From: Melastoma dodecandrum
Lineage: Eukaryota > Streptophyta > Magnoliopsida > Myrtales > Melastomataceae
Direction: 5' to 3'
Length of the DNA: 64,000 bases
Assembly: GCA_029817715.1 (NCBI GenBank)
Contig: JARUPY010000164.1
Coordinates: 2,050,001-2,114,000, forward strand
Below, in pieces: positions 36,944 through 47,465 of the stretch. Below the pieces are notes generated by a model. That model was not told where the DNA came from and did no database searches. It was given only the letters and a program-made list of their open reading frames with translations. Made by a program: the position numbers and the translations under genes. The stretch's first letter is position 1; each line of letters opens with the position of its first letter.

Positions 36944-37319
36944 TTGCTGGCGTCGTGAAAGCCGTCAGAGGTGGGATGAAAACTGGAGCACTAACCCCAG
37001 CTGCGGACGGCCCGACGGTGAAGACTGGGGCTCTAAGGAATAGCTCGGCGAGAACGGGGGACCTATCAAGAGGCGAAACCGGTGCTGATATTTGAACCGA
37101 TCCCGCGGTAGTGACAGTCGAGACAGCAGCACGAGTAGTTGGGATTGCCTCAGCGGTCACGAGAGAGTTACTAACGGTGGAAGTAGTTGAAGAAGTGGCG
37201 ATGCAGCTTGGAGAGATGGCGGCCATAGCTTCTCGGGTGGAGCGGGTTCTCGGCCGTTTTCTTTGTGAATCAATCTTGGCCGTTCGGTACCTTGGGAGGA
37301 ATTGGAGTTGAATCAACAT
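36891..37319 (-). CDS. Small low-complexity ORF before gag of element D
   Basis: The 142-residue frame is rich in Ser, Thr, Ala, Pro and Val (TAEAIPTTRAAVSTVTTAGS). It overlaps the gag start by about 50 bases. I recognise no domain. It probably belongs to the leader or linker between ORF1 and gag rather than being an independent gene. Confidence 0.35.
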   Translation of the reverse strand: MLIQLQFLPRYRTAKIDSQRKRPRTRSTREAMAAISPSCIATSSTTSTVSNSLVTAEAIPTTRAAVSTVTTAGSVQISAPVSPLDRSPVLAELFLRAPVFTVGPSAAGVSAPVFIPPLTAFTTPAIESSTAQPVDTTQPQHV

Positions 37320-37506
37320 CGAGCAATGTGATACTTTGGATGCATGGTATGTAATGATGCATGATCATGTCTAATATACGGATTGGATTGTAATTACAAT
37401 GAACACAATCCAAGAGAGAGAAAATAAGTCAGCAAAACAACGTTTAAGCTGAAGTTTATTAAAAAGTTTGACGAATAAAATATGAAATGGGATTTCAAGT
37501 CGATCT

Positions 37507-37948
37507 TCAAATGCGATCCCAAGGAGTAATGCGCTTCTTCTGGAAACGGGCTGACTGGGCGTCGATGTCTTTCTGATGTTTTGGGGGAAGGTCGAACTCT
37601 TTCTCTGTGATAGTCATCCACACGCGTACGAAGTGTGTCGTTGCTCGCCGAATTACGCCCCTTGGTGGCGGGTTATCTAGGTCGATCGGATCAAATGGTT
37701 TAGTTGGTGCTGCTCTGATCCAGGGAATTCCTCCGAACTGGTGCATGACCCGTGCCGGACAGTAGTAAGACGTCCCGGTGATCCCGACGATTGGGATGTA
37801 ATCCCCATCCAGGGAACTTATGATGGCCCAGTCCACGTCGAAGCATTTGGCCATCTGGTAGAAGTCCTCTGGCTCCAGAGACCGGAAGAGAGCTCGGACA
37901 CCAGCTAAAAATCCCCCTAAAAATCCTAGCCCCCGAGTTCAGGCACAC
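37507..37948 (-). pseudogene. ORF1 remnant of element D (DUF7745-like)
   Basis: The main frame (37854-37507, 115 residues) reads MAKCFDVDWAIISSLDGDYI, YYCPARVMHQFGGIPWI and ends KDIDAQSARFQKKRITPWD. The CPARVMHQFG motif is what I remember from the ORF encoded upstream of gag in Ogre/Tat elements. Only its C-terminal third is present. The N-terminal side is lost where the sequence turns into leader at about 37905. The role of ORF1 is not established. Confidence 0.6.
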
Positions 37949-38096
37949 CTAGATATGCCTAGGAAAGCAGTAAATGAACACAACCATGAGAACAAACAAA
38001 AGGCACCGAGCCAAGTAAGTACATGCGCAAACAAAAACTCATCTCCGCATGTGGATTAAAAATGTAAGAGCGTTCGAAAGGAATCCACATGCAGAG
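37905..38096 (-). other. Leader of element D
   Basis: This is non-coding sequence between the PBS and ORF1, closely similar to about 580-763 in element B. Confidence 0.65.
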
Positions 38097-38114
38097 TCCC
38101 CAGCGGAGTCGCCA
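38097..38114 (-). other. Primer binding site of element D
   Basis: The minus strand reads TGGCGACTCCGCTGGGGA, seven bases from the LTR end at 38122. It is identical to the PBS of element B. Confidence 0.8.
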
Positions 38115-38121
38115 TCCGGGA

Positions 38122-39118
38122 TGTACGCGCGCGGCGATTCGGACGACCCGAGGATCCGAGTCCGCTCCCCTAGAGTCTTCCGGTCGGCGTCGCGACTCGA
38201 GCGTCGAACGCTGCGGAAAAGACCAGGGTTGTCCCTCCTTCGATTCCCGATCGGGTCTGCTCAGACTTTTCGCTGATCGTCTCCATGCTCCTTAAGAGGC
38301 GACGAGCGAAAAGAAGCGCATGACCCGAAGAGGAAGCTTCGGGAGATTCCAGGAGCGATTCGTGTCGCCGTCACCCATCCAAAATGACTTCGTAAAAAGG
38401 GTGGTTGTTTAACCTAGGTAAACTATTACGGAGTCGCCACCGACTTAATTTAAAAGCTTGGTTTAAGTCGGAAAACCAGAGTAGATTCGGGGTTCCCTAA
38501 TTACTAATTCTTACATCTAAACATGCGAAAAGGTGGCGTTTGCTCCAAAAAATTTGCTTTTGGTTAACGGGTGTTGGACCCGATCCGGGCATGACTCCAA
38601 ACTTATGTCAATGTTTTACGGGCGTTGGACCCGATTCGGACTTTTTGGGCCCGAACTCATGTTTATTTGTTTCACAAACAGCATGCGACGATAAACCTAC
38701 GGGCCTAAGGCATGCGGACAATCACAGACAATTATTTAGATCAAAGGGAGCGGGGAATGATGGTGGTCGTGGGCCTATACACTTGGGCCCACGACCCGTT
38801 ACATGTGAAAATAAAGAAAAACGGGAGGCCCGCACTTTCCTCATGTACCTGAGGCCCGACCGGGAGGGGGGCTTTATATCTGTCGGTTTCGAGACGTGCT
38901 TCCACCACGAGCTTCCTCGTGCACCTCCAATCCTCGAAGAGGCTTGTCTTCTTAAATCTTCGGGATTGCCTTGTCGAATCCTCGAAATCATTGATTGATT
39001 TTTTTTTCATGTAATATAAAAACAAAAAAAAATTGATTAGAATATTCGATTAATAATAATGATTTACCTTGGATTCTTTCATGCGACATTATAGAGTAAT
39101 AATAATAAATAGAAACTC

Positions 39119-39169
<51 letters not shown>

Positions 39170-40492
39170 TCGAATAAAAAAATTAAAAAATATATATAAG
39201 ATTAGTTACGAAATGGGCGAAGATTGATATGTATAAAATGAATTAAAAAAAATTAATTGACAGTCAAAATCAACCACAATCAATAATATATATATTTATA
39301 CGTATATATATAACCTTTCCTGAACGTTTTTTTTTTAATATATAAAATAAATAAATAAATAAAACGTCCCTTTTAAGACAAAGTGAAAACAATTGACACA
39401 AACAATTAAATATAAAACAATTAAAACGATTTTACCTCATGATGGCAGAAACATTGATTGTCGTGAGTGTGAAGCAATGGAGAGCCCCTCACAGTAGGGC
39501 CGAGAGCTGGTTCTTTGAGTCTTGGCAAATGTGGGTTGCCATGGAAGAACCGAGCATCCTTGGGCTTGATTAATCGGCGAGAGACGAGCATTTGTTGTGC
39601 GGCTGGTGGATTGGTTTCTGGAGATGTTGAAGAGGTGGGTTTTGCAGGCGCCGGCAGGGGCATCCGGGAGTGTCGGGAAGACGAGTTTGATTCCGACGGG
39701 GATGGATGCTTAGGAATTCGGGATTCCGAGGAAAGCGAGACGGTTGAGCGTGTTGGGGCTGTCCGTCCGAAGCCGATCCCGCTGGATTGATCAAAACAAG
39801 GATCTTTGGCGAGGAGGATGGAAGCTGCGACGTTTCATGATGATGGTTCAACTACAGCGCCGGGAAGCCGAGGGAGGAGGGGACAACCTTGGCGCTGATC
39901 TCAAATGCTGGTATGATTTTCCTGTACAAACAAATAATTCAGTTAGAAAACACAATGACTCCTCGCGGTGCTTATGCACACCTGCAAGGAGTTTTGGACG
40001 CCCATCCCTTATTGACGGTAGGATCGGGTTTTGGAGGATTTTGCTGCTTTGGTTAAGAGGACAGTTGTCCAAACAGCAAGAAGCAGGGGCGTCGGATTTA
40101 GCTTCGCTCCTTATCGTTGGCGTCAGCCGTGGTTGGGCTGGTGATATGGGGAGGGGCTCATTGTTGACGCTGGAATGTGCCAGGAGGCTGGGTTTGAGTT
40201 GGTGACGCGGGGATTTCCTCGTTGATGTTGCTGGACCTACCTTGGGAGGAATTGAATTCTGGGGAGGAACGATCGTCAGAAGGTCAAGGCTGCAGGTCTG
40301 TCTGTGTGTGTGTCCCCCTTCTTTTTTGATGGCTGATTTATAGCAGTAAGGAGAAAATTCAGCCAGGGGAATCGTCTGTAACCGATGTAGGTTACGAAAC
40401 CCATTTTTGTCATCAAGTCGGAGCATTGAAGGTTATTAAAGATGAGGCATTGAAAGCTTCCGTTATGAATTTGGAAATTTGGGGTATTTACA
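38122..40492 (-). repeat. 5' LTR of element D
   Basis: The 2371 bp LTR runs from TGTACGCGCGCGG to GGGGTATTTACA. It lacks about 20 bases (CCTTCCGGCCTAGCACGCGC) present in the other copy. It contains a (TAA)n/(ATA)n microsatellite at about 39105-39165. The right TSD GTAAG follows at 40493-40497. Confidence 0.88.
39105..39165. repeat. Trinucleotide microsatellite (TAA)n in the LTR of element D
   Basis: A run of AATAATAAT units is interrupted once. The other LTR has only a few units at 27050-27070, so the array expanded after insertion. Confidence 0.85.
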
Positions 40493-40497
40493 GTAAG

Positions 40498-41610
40498 TAA
40501 TTAGGAACGAATTAGATAAAATGATTCGGAACGGGATGATGAACGTGGTAAGACAACCTGGTCATAAGGACACAAGTAAGATTGGGACGATGGCTTCCAA
40601 TACTCAAAACTCCGAAGCTGGAGGATGTCTTCCTCTTAGCATTGCGTCGGGTTTTGAGGTGAACTAATGATTATGTGCTAGGACAAAGGGGTACAGAGAA
40701 ATATCAAGGACGTAATGGAATAGGCTTAAACATGCCAAAAGGGAACAAACCCCAGCCTATTGGGAACTAAAAATAAGTAGAAGGGTCTCAGAAGGGGGAC
40801 GACGAGAAGAGAAATTGAGGAACAAACGGTGAGCAAAGCTAAGAGGGTGAAAAAGGACAGAAACGGATGGGGTCGTATGACTCTACGCGGAACGCTACGG
40901 TCTAAGACGAAAGGGAAGGCAAGTGCTCCCAACTATGCGAAATGCTCGAAGGTATGTCGGAACTGGCACATAAGTTAGGGGACCACCGCTGAAGTTAGGA
41001 AGGGCCGCACGGCTTGAGAGGATGAAGAAAGAAACGGATCTCGCTCTCCGTTTCTCAACCGTATTGGAATGGTGATAGTTTTTCCAAGCTCCTTGGGGAA
41101 ATAAAGAAGGAGGAAATCGAAATTGAGTCGGTTGGAAAACTAGAGGAACAGGGTGGAAGAAGATATGCACAGAATGGGAAAGGACTACCTTGGAGAAGAT
41201 GAGGATTGTAATGGTAAAGGGACGACAGGGGTCCTCTAATGAATTAACCCGTGAGGATAAGAGGAATGCGTGAAACGTTGAGATAGGAATCGTTTCTCCT
41301 TCCTCCCACCTGAGGGCTGTTCGAATACCTAGCCATGAATCGTCACGTTGTAATGGTTGCTCCATACAGACGGACCAGATTGAGAGATAGAATGAAAGGT
41401 CGCAATTGGGTGAGTTGATGTAGTCACAAGATAATAATTGCCTAGCGTGGTACTCGAAGGAACGCGAACATAAGTGGTAATGTACGACCCGTTCGGCTAG
41501 GGAATCTATGATCGTGTGATAATGAAGGAAGGGACACTGGAAAGGACGGATCCGCTGGAAAAGATAGAGCTGACAGTAGTGTGTGGCCTCCGAGCCTCGC
41601 CATTTGTTCA
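40498..41610. other. Unassigned repeat-like sequence right of element D
   Basis: This is the right-hand continuation of the DNA into which D inserted. The longest frame is 40895-41611 (minus, 238 residues). It shows no domain I recognise, contains many Phe, Leu, Ser and Arg residues, and runs over the edge of the solo copia LTR, which argues against a gene. Confidence 0.45.
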
Positions 41611-43603
41611 TGTTGACCTGGTTTTGATAATGAACTTAAGCAACAAGCTACTGTTGATCAGTAGTAATGTTTCACAAGTTATGTGCTTATCCTTAGTGAC
41701 GAGCTTGAGCAATGTGTTGCTGAACCACAACTAGTAACCGCTATATATTACTGCGTTCCAGTACACTGTTACTGTGATATTACGCATAGAAGTTGAAAAT
41801 ATGGAAACATATTTTTAATAATCACGATTTATTCTAAGATTTATTTTAATCTATCTCAGATAAATTATTCTGAGTGTCTAGGTTCATTTAACGTAGCCTA
41901 ATGATCTTATCATAAACACTTCGGCAACAAAATATATTGAGATTACCTTTCCAATTGTTATTTTTGGAAACAAAATATTTATCTGATCTTCTGCAGCAAC
42001 GTCTTGCTGTAATGGGAGAAAATATCAAATTAAATATATTGATTATCACAATCGATTAGATAAGATAATATATAGATTGGAAATAAATTATCTAATTGAT
42101 ACAAATGGAGGAAGTTACCGTTGGATCTTTCCTTCTATGGGACAGCAAACGTTGAGCAGACTGTTGCTGAATCCTGGCTGCCAGTTTTGGCAACAAATCT
42201 CGAAGATTGCCTGGACGTCCCTTATGCTTCTTTCTCCGTTATAATCAGACCAAGGACGACATTTTCTCTCTGCCTTTGTGCATCTGTGTGGTCTGTGTGG
42301 TCTGTGTGAGCTTTGTGCGTCGACGGAGAGCGGAAGGTGCTAAGTGTCTCCTGGTTCTTTCTCTTGCAAGCTGCGTGTGAGAGTGTCAAGGGGCTGAGGT
42401 TAGATCCCTTGAATCGTCTGAGAGGGACTAGGTGTCCTCGGTGCGTTCAACGAGCAGCCGGCGAATCGTCTGAGGGAAGCTAAGTGAATACCTGCTCTGA
42501 ATTCAGTAACCGGTTGCTGACCCATCGGCAAGAAGCCGTTCTTGTCGTGTCTTTTCGCAGGGAAGTCTCGAGCCTACGGAGTTTGAGCAGTTAGACACGC
42601 ACTTGCGGGTGCGCGCCAGAAGTCTCGTGCCTGCAGGGTAGAGCAGGAGTTGGGAACGCCGCCGGAGTGAAAAGAGTTCCTCCCGAGCACAGGGGTGCTG
42701 TGCAGAAGTCTTGAACGCCTGATACAGAGGGTTAGTAAAGCAGGTTGCGTGGAAGCCAACGGATCGGAAAATTCCACCCTAGGCACTGGGTGTGCAGTGC
42801 AGTGAGTCACGGCTGTGGTAACCGTGCACGTCCGAACTGAGTGTAGGACGGATACCTTCTAAGTGGCTTTGTGGTTTTCTTTGTGATCTTTGTGGTTCCT
42901 ATCTTCGTGATCTTTGTGGTTCAACTTTGTGGTCGTCTCTTAAGCAAGTGCAGGCTTATCTTAAGGAGAGACAAGATCTGTGTGGAAATCCTCTGTTGAA
43001 CGATAAAGTGCTGAAGCAATCCTTCGCTGTGAAGCAGAAACGAGCTGCTCTCTGAGAATACATTCTTCACCGTAAGGAATTATCTGTGAGGATTTATACT
43101 CTAACATAACGTTGTCTGTGTTCTTTGATAAGTCAGGTTTATATTAAGCGACAACGAGCTGTGTGGAATCCATTGAGCTACCAACTGCTGAGGATAAGCA
43201 TCATTCTGCTGGAAACGAGAAGACGTCCACTGTGTGAGGAGCTGACCGTTGTCAGGAGTGATCATCTATTGTACGGGATTCTAAATCTCACTTTGTGAGA
43301 GGAACATACGCCTAGTGCAAGGGCTTTTTGCACCCATTATTTTATATAGTGGAATCACCTTGTTGGTGGAAAGTGGACGTAGGTCAATTAAGGTCGAACC
43401 ACTATAAATCACTGTGTCCATTACGATCGCGCAACACTCGTACGAAAACCTACTCGACAAAATCGTAACAGTTACAGTAAGGTATTTCTCATTCTGAGAA
43501 ACGCTCTGCTGTGATACAGTACGCTTCCGCTTACACCGAGAAAGGGCGAAAAAGTGATAAACACTAATTCACCCCCCTCTTAGTGTACATAAACAATCCA
43601 ACA
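41611..43603 (+). repeat. Solo copia LTR (SIRE/Tork-like)
   Basis: The 1993 bp repeat starts TGTTGACCTGGTTTTGATAA and ends ATAAACAATCCAACA. TTCACCCCCCTCTTAGTGTA close to the end is a feature I recall from SIRE/Tork-type LTRs. Flanks GTTCA (41606-41610) and GTTCC (43604-43608) match in four of five positions. No internal region is next to it, so it is a solo LTR left by recombination. It contains short CTTTGTGGT repeats near 42865-42935. Confidence 0.75.
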
Positions 43604-44195
43604 GTTCCACTGATTGCGCCCACGGTTGTGACCGAGAGTCTTCGGAGGTGTCTAACCAGGAATCGGCGACGGAAACGAGAGTAAGAATTAGGGACCCCTT
43701 GTGTGGGAGATGCGGCATCTGGAGGCAGTGCCATGCACGCAACGCCCCATCAAGTGCTGCCGTTGCAAGCTGCCGTGCCATTCCATCCGGTATTGCTGGG
43801 AAGGGCACCCCGGGTGGTCTTGGCTTAGAAGAGAGCCATGAAGGGTTGATGCGAGGTGCTAGAGGAAGGAAGTTCCTTTTTTCTGAATAGTAGGACACGG
43901 TGATGAAATCATGATGTAGATAGTGTCGTAGTAAGGATGCTCTAAGAATCGGTTATAGACTGGCGTTAGCCATACCCTGGTCGTCTTCCTTTTGAGAAAT
44001 GTAGAAGGGTAGTGGCCGTAGTGGGATCCGGATATAATGGAGCTCTTACAAGGGCGGGCGATTTCGTTTGGTGAATTAATGGGACCGTTTAATGGAGTCT
44101 GTTTAGAAGAAACAAAGCATTAGAGGAGTAAAGACGTATACAAGTGCTGTCTTGGATTGCCAAATAAGGAATTGACCCAGAATGAGCATAGTCAA
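43604..44195. other. Unassigned sequence between two LTRs
   Basis: This 0.6 kb continues the anonymous flank of the solo copia LTR. A frame with CGRCGIWRQCHARN (43648-43890, plus) looks loosely like a knuckle but has no supporting context. Confidence 0.4.
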
Positions 44196-46657
44196 TGAAA
44201 CGACCTACAAAATTTTCACATTTTCATCAGAGTGATTTACCGTCACTTGACAGTCAAACTGCGGAAGCGACGAAATTATACCTCCACCGTGGCGCCTGTA
44301 CTGTTTTACGCTGTAATTATTCGCCACGTGTCCTATTATCTGTCTCCTGCAAAACTGAATAATTTCCCCAAAACTGGGGTCAGCGATAAATCGCTGAGTA
44401 CGCCCTCCCATACACACACGAAATCATGAGGTTACTAAACAAATCCTAACATGCAATCTTTAAAATCACTTATGCAACATGCACTTCAGGACAACAACAC
44501 TATAAGGTCTCACTAACAGCACTGTGATCGTCAACCTCAGTATAACAAGTATCATTAGGCCAACATCACAATAATCCATAGATAAAGTAGGAAACGACCC
44601 TAACATCATCCTAGCGTGCATCCTTTCGAAAAACAGTTTATTGCCACTATGCATCCAAGCCATAGGAATTAGAGCGATGCGGGTAAATAATATCATTCAG
44701 CAGGAACACATCAACTTAAATTCATCACGCGTAAAAGCAGTACGCATAACAGTAATTACTAACAATCACAAAATAATAAATACGACTTCCCTGGTTCCTT
44801 CCTCACCATAACAACACTTCCACCGGATGCCAGGACCATTACAGTGCGTCCTCACCCACTCCTCCGGGAGCGCCAGGGTAACGGCCAGCAGGCACGACCG
44901 CGAGTGGTCGTCGCCTCCCCGTTCTCCTCTGACCCACGGTCGGGTAACACTTTTCGTAGAGGTAACTTTCTTTTTCAACCTTAGGCAATCCAACTAATCG
45001 GCAGATAATTGAAGTACCGCTTACTCATGTGTCAGTGCACAGCGACCAGGTCATGAGGATAGGATGCCTCCGCAGCTTACCAATAATTCCCAAACGTGGC
45101 TGATTCCGATTGAACGAAGACCGGCTACCGTACAATGTAGGGAGAACCGACATCCTTCGAATCCCAACCGCCGTCAACCAAGGTTAGACGCTGCTGGTCC
45201 AATTCAAAGGGTCGGATTCTCCTCCCACCGCTGCAGCCAGCTCCATCGTCTCAATCCCCATTCACCGTTTCCTCTTCTCATTACATTGCAAAACATCCTC
45301 ATAACCGGCTATGCACTGCTGTCCCAATATACCAACTCAGAAAATTCGTAGTAGCCAGTACAACTGCACGCTGGTGGACGCCCTTCATCACCATTTTACT
45401 TTCACAACCGGATAAAGCATGGTTAGCAAGCACGAGGACATTTCAGTCGATTGGACAAAGCTAGTCCACACTTACAGTAATCTAGCCCGCATTTCATCAG
45501 ACCAGCTCAGAAAGTATAATCAATAGAATCAATTGAAATTTCAACACTCCCTGGTCCAATCACAGCAGCCTCAAATCCAGAACAACGTCCCAGAAAAACT
45601 CAAGCATACAAGTATTCAATTCACCGGCTGCAAGATCGCACGCTCACCCACAGAGTACCATGACCACGCCCGACTTCAACACTCCCTGGTCCAATCACAG
45701 CAGCCTCAAATCCAGAACAATGTCCCAGAAAAACTCAAGCATACAAGTATTCAATTCACCGGCTGCAAGATCGCACGCTCACCCACAGAGTACCATGACC
45801 ACGCCCGACTTCAACACTCCCTGGTCCAATCACAGCAGCCTCAAATCCAGAACAACGTCCCAGAAAAACTCAAGCATACAAGTATTCAATTCACCGGCTG
45901 CAAGATCGCACGCTCACCCACAGAGTACCATGACCACGCCCGACTTCAACACACCGCACACCATGCTACCCTCTAGCCCTCTATCCACACTCGCCGAACA
46001 GCTCGAATCCACAGAGTACCATCATTCAACGCGGGAACAGTGAAGGGAAGGTAATGCGTGCGGGAAACGGCGGCTCGGCCGAAGGCGAACCAGGCTCATC
46101 TCCATGCGCTGAGTATCTCTCATGCCCATGACTCACGTCCAGTTTAGGTTCCTAACGGAGGGGTCCAAATACTAACGGACACAACCTGTGCACTACCCAC
46201 CCAACCGAAACAGAGCCACTCAAGATGGCGCAAAACCCGTTTGGCAGCCAGCATACCGACGACGACACCAACGTAAACCCGACCTACCCCGCCTCCCCGT
46301 CGCCTCTACCCACACAAATCGCACGTTCACGCAACGGAAACAAGACATAGACGAGGGGAGGGGGTGAGGACGTACCCGGTTCCGTCCTCCCCGCTACAAC
46401 AATCACCAGTTACCTAGCCGATTTCGAAGCTCAGATCCGGCAGCTCCCTTGTGCACCACGACTGGTTCCTCCGTACGCTCTCCCACTCTTCCCCTTATCC
46501 TCTCTTCTCTGCCGTAACGTGTGGTTCTCCTCAGCCTTCTTTATTTCATTTCATTTATCTCTTTTAATCTTTTCCCCTAATCAATTCGTGTGTGGCAAGG
46601 AGAGGGGAAGGCCTGAGGATTTTATCAACGCACTGTTCCTAAAATCAGATTGCCAAC
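44196..46657 (-). repeat. Candidate degenerate gypsy LTR
   Basis: The plus strand starts TGAAACGACCTACAAAATTT, with a GCGGAAGCGACG block 60 bases later. The other end, read in minus, starts TGTTGGCAATCTGATTTTAG. Both ends resemble Del/Tekay LTR ends, as in element E, but no convincing PBS, PPT or TSD was found. The candidate contains the 135 bp tandem repeats. Treat the boundaries as provisional. Confidence 0.35.
45542..45946 (+). repeat. Three tandem copies of a 135 bp unit
   Basis: Units start at 45542, 45677 and 45812, each beginning CAACACTCCCTGGTCC and ending GACCACGCCCGACTT. They are nearly identical, differing for example at AACAACGTCC/AACAATGTCC. As 135 is divisible by three, two plus frames stay open across all units. 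No known protein repeat is recognised. Confidence 0.93.
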
Positions 46658-47465
46658 AATAATGTATGGGTTGCCCATTCTTTTATGCGAGTTCTATCCG
46701 GAACATTATCTTGCCGACAGTTTCACGAAGTCGGGAGTCGTTCTCTTTGATTCCTTACCCTCGGCCTATCATAGACCATACATTCACGGATTCATTGCTC
46801 TCTTGTTCACGATACATTTTAATCCGTGAAATATATGTGAAGGGAATGTTAATCGGGCGACGAGGATAACCTATGCGACATGGGAGAATCATTAAGGGCC
46901 AAAGTGAGAGGTTATTACTAACATTCAAATGATAGTAACGGAACACGGGACCGATTAGCTCGGATACTAATCGATGAGATACTAGGAGGAGCGAGGGTAG
47001 AGATTAGTGGAGGCTTAGAAATTATTGAAGAGTGGTCAGAAGAGGTAGATTACTTCAAGGGGACTACGTTAAATAAGGCCGCTAATAGGAAGGGCATGGG
47101 GAAATGTGTGCATTCCATGGGCTTCATCTCCGAAGCAATAAAAGAAACGACAAAGGGATGGGCCGAGCAGAAAGAGGAAAGAGGCGGATCGAAGAGAAAA
47201 ACGGGTCGAGGAAGGCCCGAGCGGAAACCTCATTCGGCCCATGCGAAAGGAGGGTTTTGACCAAGGTCAATGAACCCCTCCCGAGGCATTACACGGTGAA
47301 ATTTGCACCAAGAGTCGTCCGGGGTAGAAAACTTGGTGGAGAGTAAACCACCTCATTCCGATAGCACATTAAGGATTATTAAATGATAAAAAGAAGGGGA
47401 AGTGGAGCTAGACGGGGAATTAATTCCCGAACCCCACTTCATTTCGAAGGAGAGAGCATAAATGA
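46658..47465. other. Unassigned sequence before the RING gene
   Basis: No domain or exon is supported over 0.8 kb. The sequence is purine-rich toward the right. The expected N-terminal coding part of the RING gene is not seen here, so it is either lost or displaced. Confidence 0.45.

Larger units (their letters stand above)
26086..40492 (-). mobile_element. Ogre/Tat-like gypsy element D, structurally complete
   Basis: The 14.4 kb minus-strand element has LTRs at 26086-28377 and 38122-40492, a PBS, an upstream ORF1, gag, protease, RT with RNase H, a second archaeal-type RNase H, integrase, a 1.9 kb 3' region and a PPT. The extra RNase H and the ORF before gag are hallmarks of the Tat/Ogre clade. 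Stops and frameshifts in gag, RT and integrase show it is inactive. The LTRs differ by a 20 bp deletion near the start, AT-repeat length and a block of about 45 bp near 28010/40105. The imperfect TSD fits moderate age. Confidence 0.88.

Noticed and set aside
40895..41611. 238-codon minus ORF
   Set aside because: No recognised motif, low-information Phe/Leu/Ser/Arg composition, and it runs across a precise LTR boundary.
43648..43890. CGRCGIWRQCHARN as a possible zinc knuckle
   Set aside because: The spacing does not fit CCHC (CX2CX4HX4C) and no neighbouring gag sequence is present.
45542..45946. CRISPR-like array
   Set aside because: The units are contiguous 135 bp tandem repeats without unique spacers, in plant nuclear DNA.
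46658..46662. ATAAT as a target duplication for the LTR candidate 44196-46657
   Set aside because: No matching copy was found at the other end, so the candidate was kept only at low confidence without a TSD.
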